Below, piece after piece: positions 47,212 through 56,453 of a stretch of 64,000 nucleotides of DNA; within the stretch, counting starts at the first letter, position 1, and every line of letters starts with the position of its first letter. The stretch spans positions 62,001 through 126,000 of the forward strand of contig NZ_NHYN01000004.1 in assembly GCF_003288845.1 (NCBI RefSeq), read 5' to 3'. Source of the DNA: Helicobacter monodelphidis. Lineage in GTDB: Bacteria > Campylobacterota > Campylobacteria > Campylobacterales > Helicobacteraceae. Position numbers and translations under genes: made by a program. The notes below the pieces were generated by a model, which saw only the letters and a list, made by a program, of their open reading frames with translations, ran no database searches and was not told the DNA's origin.

Positions 47212-48551
47212 CGTTGACGCAACATGCTCGCCTTAAAAAAATTCTTAGAATAGCTGTTCCTGCTGCTTTGCAGTCTATGCTTGATTTGGTTTCTATGTTT
47301 GTGAGTTTTATTTTTATTGGAAGCTTGGGTGGTGCGGCAATCAGTGCATTAGGTGCATCTGTAACATACTTTATGTATATTTATGCTATTACGACAATTT
47401 TTAATGTTGGAACAAATGCTTGTGTTTCTCGCAAAATTGGTATGAAAGACTATCAATCTGCTTCAGAAATTACAAGTTCTATGCTATTTTGTTCATTGAT
47501 TGTGAGTATTTTTGTTTTTCTTTTAGCTTTTTTTACTTATTCACCTTTTTTCTTACTCTTGAGAGATATTAGCAATGAAGCAAAAGAATTGGGAAGGGAA
47601 TATTTATCTTTCGTTATTTATATTATCCCATTCTTTATTGCAAAAATTGTAATTGTTGCAGCGATGAGTGCCAGTGGAGATACGCAAACACCTTTTCGCG
47701 TGAAGATTCTTGCAACACTTTTAAGTATTCTTTTAAATTATTTGTTGATTCAAGGTAATTTTGGTTTTCCTGCTTTAGGATTGAAGGGTGCAGGCATTGC
47801 GAATCTTATTGTGAATATTGCAGAAACTTTGGTGCTTGTTGCGATTCTTTTTTCTGCCCGATACCCTCTTTCATGGCTCTATTTTTTTTCTAAAGAACAA
47901 ATATGGGCAGCGTTAAAAATCGGTTTTCCTAGTGGTTTAGAGAGGCTTTTTACCATCACTTCTATGGCAATTTTAACATTGATTGTTGCAGGTTATGGGG
48001 AAGAAGCCTTTGCTGGATATATGATTGGTAGTCGCGTTGAATCTTTTGTGTTTATGCCTTGTTTTGGCTTGATGATTGCGGCTATGAGTCTTATGGGGCA
48101 GAATTTAGGGGCAAAAAGAGAGGCAGAAGCGAAGCGATGTATTAAGATGATTTTATGGTTGGGTATGAGTTTTATGGGAACATTAGGGATTGTGTTGATT
48201 GTTGCACCCATTTTTGTTTCACGTCCTTTTAACGATGATATAAGAATTCTTGAATACAGTGCTCTTTATCTTTTTTATATCGGTTTTTCGCAAATTCCTC
48301 TTGCAATGATTTTTATCCTTGATGGTGCATTGAGGGGGGCAGGAGCAACAAAAGTTACTTTAATTGTAAATAGTTGTTCGATTTGGGGAATAAGAATTTT
48401 ATCAGCTTCTGTAATTGGGTATTTTGGAGTGAGTATAGAAATGATTTATTTAGTTATGAGTCTTGAGACCTTTTTACGTGCTGGGGTTTATTGGTTTCTG
48501 TTTCAGAAGGGCATTTGGAGAGATTCTCTGAAGCAACCACTAAAGGCGTAA
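47208..48551 (+). CDS. MATE family efflux transporter
   Basis: 447 residues with twelve or so hydrophobic segments. IAVPAALQSMLDLVSMFVSFIFIGSLGGAAISALGASVTYFMY is the typical MATE TM1-TM2, and GFPSGLERLFTITSMAIL begins the second half. It exports cationic compounds using Na+ or H+ gradients. ATGA overlap with aguB suggests coupling; polyamine-related export is possible but unproven. Confidence 0.9.
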   Translation: MTLTQHARLKKILRIAVPAALQSMLDLVSMFVSFIFIGSLGGAAISALGASVTYFMYIYAITTIFNVGTNACVSRKIGMKDYQSASEITSSMLFCSLIVSIFVFLLAFFTYSPFFLLLRDISNEAKELGREYLSFVIYIIPFFIAKIVIVAAMSASGDTQTPFRVKILATLLSILLNYLLIQGNFGFPALGLKGAGIANLIVNIAETLVLVAILFSARYPLSWLYFFSKEQIWAALKIGFPSGLERLFTITSMAILTLIVAGYGEEAFAGYMIGSRVESFVFMPCFGLMIAAMSLMGQNLGAKREAEAKRCIKMILWLGMSFMGTLGIVLIVAPIFVSRPFNDDIRILEYSALYLFYIGFSQIPLAMIFILDGALRGAGATKVTLIVNSCSIWGIRILSASVIGYFGVSIEMIYLVMSLETFLRAGVYWFLFQKGIWRDSLKQPLKA

Positions 48552-48600
48552 TGAAGTAAACATTGCCTATAATTCAAGAATTCAATTCAGGAGTATTTGA

Positions 48601-49734
48601 GTGGAAAAAATTGTAGACATTATAGAATTAATTGCTTGCGAGAAAGGTTTAAAGGTTGAGAATGTAACAGAAGCTGTCCAACGTGCATTGATTGCAACCG
48701 CTAAGAAAGTCCATAATGAGAATTATACTTATGGTGCAAATTTAGATACAGAAACAAAAAAAATTTCTCTTTATCGAAAAATAGTGATTGTTGAAAATGA
48801 TGATAAACGTTTGGAGAATGACCCGCAGGGTTTTATGTCCTTGAGTGAGGCATACAAACTTAATAAAGATTTTGAGGTGGGTGATGAGGCTCATGATGAT
48901 ATTGAATTGGAGGAGATGGGGCATACTGGCGTGAATATTCTTTTTAAAGAGTTGGAATTTCATATTCAGCATTTAGTCGAAATTCAGCTTTTTGAAAAAT
49001 ACCAATCTCAGATAGGCAGAATTGTTACAGGAACAGTTGTGCGAATTGATGATAAAGAAAATACCTTTGTTGATATTGAGGGAGTGCGGGCATTATTGCC
49101 GATGAAAAATCGTATTAAGGGTGAAAAATTCCAAATGGGTAGCATTGTAAAAGCCATTTTGAAGTTTGTTAGCATTGATAGAAAGAATGGGATTGCTATT
49201 GAGCTTTCACGTACAACACCTAAATTTTTAGAAGAATTATTAAAGCTAGAAGTACCTGAAATTCACGATTCAGAAGTAATTATTCACAAATGTGCACGTA
49301 TTCCGGGCGAACGTTCTAAGGTGGCTATCAGCTCTAATAGTCCAAAAATTGACCCTATTGGTGCAACAGTTGGCGTTAAGGGTGTTCGCATTAATGCTGT
49401 TAGCAAGGAACTAAAGAATGAAAATATTGATTGTATAGAGTTTTCAGAAATTGGGGAAAAGTTTGTTGCAAGATCACTCGCTCCAGCTCTTATTTCGAGT
49501 GTGAGAATTGAAGAATCAAAAGATTCCGAGCAAAAGAAGGCGATTGTAATGCTTCCAGGCGAACAAAAATCTAAAGCGATTGGTAAAAATGGGATTAATA
49601 TTCGTCTAGCAACAATGCTGACTGGTTATGAAATTGAACTGATTGAGCAAAATAATATTCTTGTACCACAACAAAGTAATGCTACAGAAGAGAAGGCAGA
49701 CATCAGTACTTTAGCATCATTATTTAAGCAATAA
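48601..49734 (+). CDS. nusA: Transcription termination/antitermination protein NusA
   Basis: 377 residues. N-terminal RNA-polymerase-binding domain (MEKIVDIIELIACEKGLKVENV), S1 domain (IGRIVTGTVVRIDDKENTFVDIEGVRALLPMKNR) and two KH domains (CARIPGERSKVAISSNSPKIDPIGATVGVKGVRI, then AIGKNGINIRLATMLTGYEIELI). It lacks the C-terminal acidic repeats of E. coli NusA. The start is GTG at 48601, 10 bases after AGGAG. Confidence 0.95.
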   Translation: MEKIVDIIELIACEKGLKVENVTEAVQRALIATAKKVHNENYTYGANLDTETKKISLYRKIVIVENDDKRLENDPQGFMSLSEAYKLNKDFEVGDEAHDDIELEEMGHTGVNILFKELEFHIQHLVEIQLFEKYQSQIGRIVTGTVVRIDDKENTFVDIEGVRALLPMKNRIKGEKFQMGSIVKAILKFVSIDRKNGIAIELSRTTPKFLEELLKLEVPEIHDSEVIIHKCARIPGERSKVAISSNSPKIDPIGATVGVKGVRINAVSKELKNENIDCIEFSEIGEKFVARSLAPALISSVRIEESKDSEQKKAIVMLPGEQKSKAIGKNGINIRLATMLTGYEIELIEQNNILVPQQSNATEEKADISTLASLFKQ

Positions 49735-49742
49735 AGCCCTCT

Positions 49743-50612
49743 ATGAGTATCAAAAGAATCTATTACCTACAATTGAGCTTTTTTGCAATTCTTGCTGGAT
49801 TTTTTTTGTTGTATCAATTATCCCCTTTTTGGCAGAACCAGGCCAATTCTTTTATGATACTTTTAGATAATCCTTATCCAAATCTTCTTAAGCAACAGAT
49901 TGAATCTTTGGATATACCTATTTTTATAACCCTTATTATGCTATTTTTATTTCAAGCGTTGTTATTTTGGATTCCTAGTGAGCAACTTTTTGTTGTGAGT
50001 CAACTTCTTTACGGAGAATGGATTGGCACAATGATTTGTTTTGTGGGGCTTTTATTTTCTTCTTTACTGAACTTTTTATTAATGCGTTTTTTGTGTTTGG
50101 GAATCACTTATCAATTTCCACATTCTTGGATTATCCGACAGAAAGCGTATTTACGCGTTTATGGTGGAATTACACTTTTTTGTTTGCGTCTTTTGCCTAT
50201 TGCTTGTTTTGATGTGGTGAGTTTGTTGTCAGGAGCAACAATTATGCGATTTTCAAGTTATATCTTTTACACAAGTATCGGGATATTATTTTTTATTATT
50301 TTATCTTTTTTTATCCATTCAGCTTTGTTGCAATGTATTATTGCTTTTTGTCTTTTTTGGATTTTTATTATTTTTAAAAAAATTTTTAATCCATCTTCTT
50401 TTCACATTGGGAAGGCACTTAAAGCAGAGTTTATGTATTATTATCGTGGTGATTCTCCTTACTCTCCGCCAAGCAAACAAAAGCAACGTTTTGCAATTTG
50501 TCTTTCTTGCACTCGCCTCACTCGTGCAAGAGTTTGTAAAGAATGTGGCTGTTTTATGAATATTAAAATCTGCTATAAAGAGGCAACTTGTCCGCTTAAA
50601 AAATGGGATTAG
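49743..50612 (+). CDS. VTT (DedA/TVP38-like) membrane protein with C-terminal zinc-ribbon-like tail
   Basis: 289 residues. The membrane part has the VTT signature in FCLRLLPIACFDVVSLLSGATIMRFSSYIFYTSIGILFF, a half-transporter fold thought to move lipids or ions. After the last helix (about residue 220) a soluble tail carries CLSC, then CKECGC, then C and CPLKKWD. That cysteine spacing and the CPLxKW end resemble a short zinc ribbon (I recall DUF6171 as similar). It starts 8 bases after nusA without a strong ribosome site, so is likely coupled. Function unknown. Confidence 0.72.
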   Translation: MSIKRIYYLQLSFFAILAGFFLLYQLSPFWQNQANSFMILLDNPYPNLLKQQIESLDIPIFITLIMLFLFQALLFWIPSEQLFVVSQLLYGEWIGTMICFVGLLFSSLLNFLLMRFLCLGITYQFPHSWIIRQKAYLRVYGGITLFCLRLLPIACFDVVSLLSGATIMRFSSYIFYTSIGILFFIILSFFIHSALLQCIIAFCLFWIFIIFKKIFNPSSFHIGKALKAEFMYYYRGDSPYSPPSKQKQRFAICLSCTRLTRARVCKECGCFMNIKICYKEATCPLKKWD

Positions 50613-50637
50613 GTGCGTTGATTTTTAGGTTTGGTTA

Positions 50638-50646
50638 TGCTAAAAT
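50638..50646 (+). promoter_or_regulatory. Extended -10 promoter of the phase-variable methyltransferase gene
   Basis: TGC followed by TAAAAT, 39 bases before the ATG at 50686, with AAAGGAG in between. Confidence 0.5.
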
Positions 50647-50685
50647 CGGTATTAGATTTCGTAGTATGTTTAAAGGAGAATAAAA

Positions 50686-52263
50686 ATGTCACAAGCAAGT
50701 TGGAGCGATGGATATTTTACAGAAATAGAGTATGTTGATGGTTATGTAGTAGAGATGAATCCATTGCTATTGGATTTTAATCGTGTATTATCTGGTATTG
50801 ATCCAAATAGCCAACATAATTCCCCCCCCCCAAACGATACGAATACCTTTACCTACCTCGAATTGGGTTTTGGACGTGGAAGTAGTCTGAATATCCATGC
50901 AGTGACAACACAAGGGAGTTTTATCGGGACAGATTTTAACCCCACTCATGCCTTGATGGCACAAAAAAAGGCAAAAACAGGGCATGCGAATTTGCGTATT
51001 TTGAATGATAGTTTTGAGGAATTATTAGAACGTTTAAATGATGAAAAAATTTTTTTTGACTATATTGTATTGCATGGAGTTTGGACTTGGGTTAGCCCAA
51101 AGAATCAACATATCATTCTTGAGATTATCCGTAAATTTTTGAAAATCGGTGGTGTTGTTTATAATAGCTATAATTGTTTTCCAGGCTGGTCGCCTAAGTA
51201 TCCAACAAGGCAACTTTTGGCACTCTACAATCGTTACACTACAGGTAGGCCAGAAGATAAAATACAAGGTGCGTTAAAATTTTTAGAAGAATTTTTAAAA
51301 ACAGGTTCGCTGTATGCTAAGAATAATCCACAAAATAATGCCCTTTTAGAGGAATTAAAAAAATTTATAACTAACGGAAAGTCTAGCTATATTGCACATG
51401 AATATATGAATGAAGGGTGGAATTGTTGCTACTTTTTTGATATGGTGCAGAATATGGATATTGCAAAATGTCAGTTTGTTTGCACAGGGAAGCCTATTGA
51501 TTTATATGATGATTTAACTATTCCACCAGAAGGTGTTGCATTCTTAAAAACCATCAAAGATAAGATTTTTAAAGAACAATTAAGAGATTATTATACTAAT
51601 AAACAATTCCGTGTTGACTTATTCGTTAAAGGTGCACTTCCCTTAAGTCCTTCAGAAAAAGTTGAACGCATTTTAGAGATTGAATATGCCCTTATAGAAC
51701 CTACTTCAAACTTTGATTACAAGTTGGGTACTTCACGCGGTCAGGCAGAATTAAGTGAGGAAAATTATGCAAAAATACTTGAGTGCTTGGGTAGTGATCT
51801 TTGTCGCCCAAAATCTGGAAGAGAGATTCTTGAGAAATCAAAACTCACTTATCAGCAATTTTTGCTTTCTTTGGTTATTCTCATTCAGAAAAAATTCTTG
51901 CTCCCTACGCAAAAAGTTACATCAAAAATTAAAAAACAATGTGACGCATTCAATAAAGCATTATTTTATGCACAATCTAAGGGTTATGGGAATGCCTATG
52001 TTGCTTCTCCAGCAACGGCTTCAGCTATTTCTATGTCTGATACGGAACAGCTTTTTATTCTTGCTTATACTGAACACCAAAAGAAAAATGTGAATGATTT
52101 AACGAAACATATATTAGATATTTATAAGCCTCAAGGTAGGAAGTTGGTTGTAGCTGGCAAAGTGTTGGAGAGTGAAGAAGAGAATGAGGCAGAGATTAAG
52201 AAAATGGCACAAGTATTCTTAGAGAATAAATTAAGTATTTATAAAGCTTTAAGTATTTGCTAA
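50686..52263 (+). CDS. Methyltransferase with regulatory domain, containing a C10 tract
   Basis: 525 residues. N-terminal SAM-binding domain (TYLELGFGRGSSLNIHAVT, IGTDFNPTHALMAQ, FDYIVLHGVWTWVS) and a C-terminal region fitting the methyltransferase regulatory domain family. GGVVYNSYNCFPGWSPKYPTRQL is typical of this group. Ten consecutive C at 50822-50831 encode Ser-Pro-Pro-Pro between the first strand and the SAM loop; gain or loss of one C would truncate the protein within about 50 codons of the start. Substrate unknown; small-molecule or surface glycan methylation is possible. In frame in this sequence. Confidence 0.85.
   Translation: MSQASWSDGYFTEIEYVDGYVVEMNPLLLDFNRVLSGIDPNSQHNSPPPNDTNTFTYLELGFGRGSSLNIHAVTTQGSFIGTDFNPTHALMAQKKAKTGHANLRILNDSFEELLERLNDEKIFFDYIVLHGVWTWVSPKNQHIILEIIRKFLKIGGVVYNSYNCFPGWSPKYPTRQLLALYNRYTTGRPEDKIQGALKFLEEFLKTGSLYAKNNPQNNALLEELKKFITNGKSSYIAHEYMNEGWNCCYFFDMVQNMDIAKCQFVCTGKPIDLYDDLTIPPEGVAFLKTIKDKIFKEQLRDYYTNKQFRVDLFVKGALPLSPSEKVERILEIEYALIEPTSNFDYKLGTSRGQAELSEENYAKILECLGSDLCRPKSGREILEKSKLTYQQFLLSLVILIQKKFLLPTQKVTSKIKKQCDAFNKALFYAQSKGYGNAYVASPATASAISMSDTEQLFILAYTEHQKKNVNDLTKHILDIYKPQGRKLVVAGKVLESEEENEAEIKKMAQVFLENKLSIYKALSIC
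50822..50831 (+). repeat. Poly-C tract of ten, probable phase-variation site
   Basis: Ten C residues in the coding strand near the 5' end of the methyltransferase gene. Such tracts slip during replication in Helicobacter and Campylobacter and switch genes on and off. It is in the on phase here. Confidence 0.9.
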
Positions 52264-52295
52264 AATAGCTTTAGTGGAAATATTTGGAAAAGTTA

Positions 52296-52304
52296 TGCTA
52301 TTAT
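52296..52304 (+). promoter_or_regulatory. Extended -10 promoter of the exported coiled-coil gene
   Basis: TGC followed by TATTAT, 24 bases before the ATG at 52329, with AAGGAG between. Confidence 0.4.
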
Positions 52305-52328
52305 TATGTTTTCAATAAGGAGTAATTA

Positions 52329-52763
52329 ATGAAAACTTGGAATACATATTTGTTAATTTTGTGTGTGGGCGGTTTTGCTTGGGCTGCAGACAAAGAACAG
52401 ATCAAAGAAGAGGCAATAAAGCAGGGAGCTGATGTGTTGATTCAGACAACAATTGGTGGAAAAACTTTAGGTGAAGTTGCAGCAGAAAAGGGAGAAAAAG
52501 CAAAACAAGAGGTGAGTGATCGAGTTGAGCAAAAAATTCAGCAAGCAGCGGATAAAAAACTTCAAAATGTAACAGGTGGTAAGGTTTCTCTTCCTGAAAA
52601 ATCTTTGCAAGAAAGAATTGAGGAGAAGAAATTAAAAACACAACAAAATATTGAAAGCAAAATTACTACGACAAAGGAGAATTTGCTTAAGAAAGCTGAT
52701 GAGAAGACTGGCGGTGCGGCATCTATTTTTACAGATACACTTGAGCAGAATCTAAAGCAATAG
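52329..52763 (+). CDS. Exported coiled-coil protein of unknown function
   Basis: 144 residues. Signal peptide MKTWNTYLLILCVGGFAWA (cleavage after AWA), then a Lys/Glu/Gln-rich helical body (KQEVSDRVEQKIQQAADKKLQNV, QERIEEKKLKTQQNIESKI) with a glycine break in the middle. No catalytic motif. Probably periplasmic. Followed by a strong hairpin. Confidence 0.75.
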   Translation: MKTWNTYLLILCVGGFAWAADKEQIKEEAIKQGADVLIQTTIGGKTLGEVAAEKGEKAKQEVSDRVEQKIQQAADKKLQNVTGGKVSLPEKSLQERIEEKKLKTQQNIESKITTTKENLLKKADEKTGGAASIFTDTLEQNLKQ

Positions 52764-52782
52764 TTCTTCCTTGTGGGCTTTT

Positions 52783-52818
52783 AACCATTACAAAAGATTC
52801 CTTTTTTGTAATGGTTTT
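52783..52818. terminator. Bidirectional hairpin between the coiled-coil gene and the multicopper oxidase
   Basis: AACCATTACAAAA and TTTTGTAATGGTT form a 13-bp perfect stem with an 8-base loop, followed by TT. It lies 19 bases after one stop and just past the other, in a convergent pair, and could end both transcripts. Confidence 0.65.
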
Positions 52819-52821
52819 GGG

Positions 52822-54354
52822 TTAAATGATTTCTACAACACTCATCATACCTAAATCTTCGTGTTCTAAGATATGACAATGGAACATTCTTTTTCCCTTG
52901 AAATCTTGCTTCATTCTTAGCTTAATTGTTTCATATGGACGCAAGTTGATGGTGTCCTTTAAACAACGATAATTTGGTTTCGTGCTTTTACCTTGAATCT
53001 TTGACTCTACGCATTCAAATTGTGTGCCGTGAATGTGGAATGGGTGGTCCATGTGCGATTCATTAATAATTTCCCACTCTTCTACTTCTCCTATTTTACT
53101 TTGGAATTCCACATGATTTAAGCTAAAGGTTTTTCCGTTGATTAAAAACATAGAGGTGAGCATTGTTGCCATATGTTCTGCATCCATTGAATGATGATCC
53201 ATATCCATTTCGCTAAGAATAACTTTTTTGTGACTAATCGCCTTTTCTAAGGCTTGAAATTTGCGTAATGTTTTGGGTAGTTGCGTGATACTTTGGTTGT
53301 TTGTATTTAGGTTGATAGTCGCAAGATTTAATGTTTCAGGTACTTCTTTTACCATCATTTTTTGCCGATTGTAATACAGGCTTTGGAGTGCATATTCTCC
53401 ACTTTTAGGTGCATTGATAACAATTTCAATACGTTCAGCAGGGGAGAGTAGATATTCTTTATATTCCTGTGGAGATTCTAATAGCCCGCCATCTGTGCCA
53501 ACAAGCATAAAGGTTGTGTTAGGAATATGTAGTTTTAGGTAACGTGAACTGCATAAATTATAGATTCTAATTCTCTCTAAACCTTGAATTTGAATTTTAG
53601 GTTGATATTGCCCATTAATGAGGACAAATTCACCCTCGCGCCCATTAAGCCAATCTAAAATATTATTGTCAGGAATTTGTGCATCTTGATTCAATCTTAA
53701 ATCACTAATTAACCAATCTTGTTCCTTTAAATCCGAAAGTGCATCTTTAGATTTTACGACAAATGCTCCAGCTAAGCCTCTTGCTACTTGTTTTGAAGTG
53801 ATGTAATGAGGATGTGGATGATACCAGTATGTTCCTGCACAATTTTTAGGAAGTACAAAATGATAAATTCTTTCTTGATGAGGCAATATTGGATCATGCG
53901 GATTGCCGTCTTGTTCTGGTGGAACAGGAAGTCCATGCCAATGGATTGTTGTGGGTTCATTGAGGTGGTTAATGACACGAATATGAATGGTATCGCCTTC
54001 AAAAGCTTCTATTTTTGGACCCGGAATTAATCCGTTGTATGTCATAAAAGTAGTAGGTTTTCCTTTGATTATCTCAATTTTAGATTCTTGAATATGGATT
54101 GTCCCTTGAAAGACACCTTGTTTAGAAGATTCATTTTTGAGTAAAGGTAAAGGTTTAAGATCTTTTTTGCTAGGAAAAAGTTCCTTTTTTAATAAAGGAA
54201 TGTCTTGAGATATAACGATGGGCTGTGGTGTTTCAGAATGTGTATTGTGAATTTTATGTGTTGAATGCCCTTGATGATGGCTTTGTTGATTGGAAGCGTA
54301 AATTGCTTGCGTGAGCAAGAGTGCATTGAATGCAAAAAATTGTCTTCGATTCAT
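52822..54354 (-). CDS. Multicopper oxidase, CueO-like
   Basis: 510 residues. A twin-arginine-like start (MNRRQFFAFNALLLTQ) implies folded export to the periplasm. Copper-ligand blocks are all present: TIHWHGLPVPPEQDG, YWYHPHPH, HPFHIHGTQFECVE and HCHILEHEDLGMMSVVE. A Met/His-rich insert (MDMDHHSMDAEHMATM) near residue 385 resembles the substrate-copper site of CueO, so cuprous oxidation and copper tolerance are the likely role, as for the Campylobacter enzyme. AAGGA is upstream of the ATG. Divergent from catalase. Confidence 0.92.
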   Translation of the reverse strand: MNRRQFFAFNALLLTQAIYASNQQSHHQGHSTHKIHNTHSETPQPIVISQDIPLLKKELFPSKKDLKPLPLLKNESSKQGVFQGTIHIQESKIEIIKGKPTTFMTYNGLIPGPKIEAFEGDTIHIRVINHLNEPTTIHWHGLPVPPEQDGNPHDPILPHQERIYHFVLPKNCAGTYWYHPHPHYITSKQVARGLAGAFVVKSKDALSDLKEQDWLISDLRLNQDAQIPDNNILDWLNGREGEFVLINGQYQPKIQIQGLERIRIYNLCSSRYLKLHIPNTTFMLVGTDGGLLESPQEYKEYLLSPAERIEIVINAPKSGEYALQSLYYNRQKMMVKEVPETLNLATINLNTNNQSITQLPKTLRKFQALEKAISHKKVILSEMDMDHHSMDAEHMATMLTSMFLINGKTFSLNHVEFQSKIGEVEEWEIINESHMDHPFHIHGTQFECVESKIQGKSTKPNYRCLKDTINLRPYETIKLRMKQDFKGKRMFHCHILEHEDLGMMSVVEII

Positions 54355-54470
54355 CGATTATCCTTAAAAGTAAAATTAAAAATCAAATTCTACTTCATCG
54401 TTGTAAACAATTTTTAAACTAATTAAAAAAATTTTTAGTAGATAAAATTTTTCTTTAAGTAAAAGTATTC

Positions 54471-54476
54471 TATAAT
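54471..54476 (+). promoter_or_regulatory. -10 box of katA
   Basis: Perfect TATAAT, 29 bases before the katA ATG, with AGGAG in between. No clear Fur or PerR box was recognised in the AT-rich sequence upstream. Confidence 0.5.
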
Positions 54477-54505
54477 TCAATATCTTAAAAATATAGGAGA
54501 CAACG

Positions 54506-55942
54506 ATGAACAAGAAATTCACAACCGCAACAGGAACGCCAATCGGTGATAATCAAAACTCAATGACTGCAGGAAAAAGAGGACCAACACTTTTGCAAGA
54601 TACTTGGCTTTTAGAAAAATTAGCCCATTTTGATAGAGAGAGAATCCCAGAACGCGTCGTCCATGCAAAAGGTAGTGCAGCGTATGGCGAACTCACTATT
54701 ACAAATGATATTACACAATATTCAAAGGCTGATATTTTTAGCAAAGTGGGCAAAAAAACAAAAGCATTTTTACGATTCTCAACCGTGGCAGGTGAGCGAG
54801 GAGCAGCCGATGCAGAGCGAGATGTGCGAGGCTTTGCATTGAAGTTTTACACAAATGAAGGAAATTGGGATATTGTAGGGAATAACACACCGGTATTTTT
54901 TATAAGAGATGCGATAAAATTCCCGGATTTCATTCATACACAAAAACGCGACCCTAAGACAAATTTGCGCAATAGCACTGCGTCATGGGATTTTTGGAGC
55001 TTACACCCAGAGACTTTACACCAAGTAACAATTCTTATGAGTGATAGAGGTATTCCACGAAGTTATCGCGAAATGCACGGATTTGGTAGTCATACTTATA
55101 GCTTTATCAATGCAAAAAATGAACGATTTTGGGTGAAATTCCATTTCAAATCAATGCAAGGAATCCACAACCTTACAAATAAGGAAGCTGCTGATATTAT
55201 CGCACAAGATAGAGAATCTCACCAAAGAGACTTATATGACAATATTGAGAAAGGCAACTTCCCTAAATGGAGATTCTGTGTGCAAATTATGCCAGAATCT
55301 GAAGCAAACACTTATAAAATCAATCCTTTTGACCTCACAAAAACTTGGAGTCATAAGGATTATCCATTGATTGAAGTAGGAATTTTGGAACTCAATCAAA
55401 ACCCTAAGAACTATTTTGCTGAAGTAGAGCAAGCTGCGTTTAACCCTGCAAATATCGTGCCAGGTGTCGGATATAGCCCTGATAAAATGCTTCAAGGCAG
55501 ACTTTTTAGCTATGGTGATACACAACGATATAGATTAGGCATTAATCATTACCAACTTCCTGTAAATGCCTCTATCGCACCTGTGAGCAATACTCATAGA
55601 GATGGTTATATGCAAATGGGAACTTTTGGTGATGCAAGAAACTATCAACCAAGTCATTTTGATGAGTATAGCGAAGATAAAAACGCTATTGAGCCACCAT
55701 TGCATATACAAGAAGGTAGCGTAATGGATAGATTCAATCACAGAGACGATGACAGCGATTATTATAGCCAAGCAGGAGATTTGTATCGCTTGATGAATGC
55801 TGAACAAAAAGAAGCACTCTGCCAAAATATCAAAGAACATATGGAAGGTGTGCCAGTAGAGATTAAAAAACGACAAATCGAACATTTCAAAAAAGCTGAT
55901 GCAGCTTATGGCGCGAGAGTAGCGGAGCTTTTGGGACTATAA
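54506..55942 (+). CDS. katA: Catalase (small-subunit haem type)
   Basis: 478 residues. Decomposes hydrogen peroxide. The active-site signature [47 protein letters not shown] is intact; the proximal haem Tyr lies in [43 protein letters not shown] carries the catalytic His. Like H. pylori KatA it lacks an obvious signal peptide. Single gene with its own promoter and terminator. Confidence 0.97.
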   Translation: MNKKFTTATGTPIGDNQNSMTAGKRGPTLLQDTWLLEKLAHFDRERIPERVVHAKGSAAYGELTITNDITQYSKADIFSKVGKKTKAFLRFSTVAGERGAADAERDVRGFALKFYTNEGNWDIVGNNTPVFFIRDAIKFPDFIHTQKRDPKTNLRNSTASWDFWSLHPETLHQVTILMSDRGIPRSYREMHGFGSHTYSFINAKNERFWVKFHFKSMQGIHNLTNKEAADIIAQDRESHQRDLYDNIEKGNFPKWRFCVQIMPESEANTYKINPFDLTKTWSHKDYPLIEVGILELNQNPKNYFAEVEQAAFNPANIVPGVGYSPDKMLQGRLFSYGDTQRYRLGINHYQLPVNASIAPVSNTHRDGYMQMGTFGDARNYQPSHFDEYSEDKNAIEPPLHIQEGSVMDRFNHRDDDSDYYSQAGDLYRLMNAEQKEALCQNIKEHMEGVPVEIKKRQIEHFKKADAAYGARVAELLGL

Positions 55943-56258
55943 ATATTTAATTCTTATTCTAAGAACTTCTAAATTCTCAAAAATGCCCCCAATCCAAAAA
56001 GTGGGGGCTTGATTAATTTAAGTTGGTTGAGGAATTCTGTAATGAGTTCACTTAAATTTCTACTAAGTTTCTATAAAATAGAGTGCTTGTTTTAATATTA
56101 CTTTGAGTGTGCGTTCATTTCTCAAGATAAAATATAAATTTTTATAATATTTTAAGTTTAATTATGCAGACTTTATGAAAATCTTGTGCCGCAATGTTTC
56201 AATCTTGATTTTTAACATTAGGTAAGATAGACATTAATAATCAGGCGATACAGACTAT
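55943..56258 (+). other. Intergenic region after katA
   Basis: A hairpin GCCCCCA/TGGGGGC at 55985-56008 probably ends the katA transcript. The rest is AT-rich and shows nothing recognisable up to a candidate small gene. Confidence 0.5.
55985..56010 (+). terminator. katA terminator
   Basis: Seven G-C-rich pairs (GCCCCCA with TGGGGGC) around a 10-base loop, 43 bases after the katA stop, followed by TTGATTAATTT. Confidence 0.55.
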
Positions 56259-56402
56259 TTGAAAACTATTTTAAGTGTTATAATGGTAGTGTTTTTGGGA
56301 GGTTTCATTTTTGCAAATGATGTATTGAGTGATAAGAAGAAGTCTATATTTTATTTTAGTAGCAAGAAAAAGGTTGAGTTGCTACGATGTCCGCATAAAT
56401 GA
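56259..56402 (+). CDS. Candidate small exported peptide with TTG start
   Basis: 47 codons from TTG: a hydrophobic start (KTILSVIMVVFLGGFIFA) reading like a signal peptide, then a basic tail (SDKKKSIFYFSSKKKVELLRCPHK). There is only a weak ribosome site, and a TATAAT box inside the frame at 56279 argues either against the start or for a shorter form. Kept as a tentative gene because the signal-like part is well formed. Confidence 0.3.
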   Translation: MKTILSVIMVVFLGGFIFANDVLSDKKKSIFYFSSKKKVELLRCPHK

Positions 56403-56409
56403 TTATTAG

Positions 56410-56446
56410 TTAGGCTTGAATGCCTAAAAAATACATTCAAGCCTAA
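56410..56446. terminator. Perfect 13-bp hairpin after csd6
   Basis: TTAGGCTTGAATG and CATTCAAGCCTAA pair perfectly around an 11-base loop, 8 bases past the csd6 stop on the minus strand. There is no T-run, so it may act as a transcript stabiliser or bidirectional end. Confidence 0.5.
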
Positions 56447-56453
56447 AATACAG

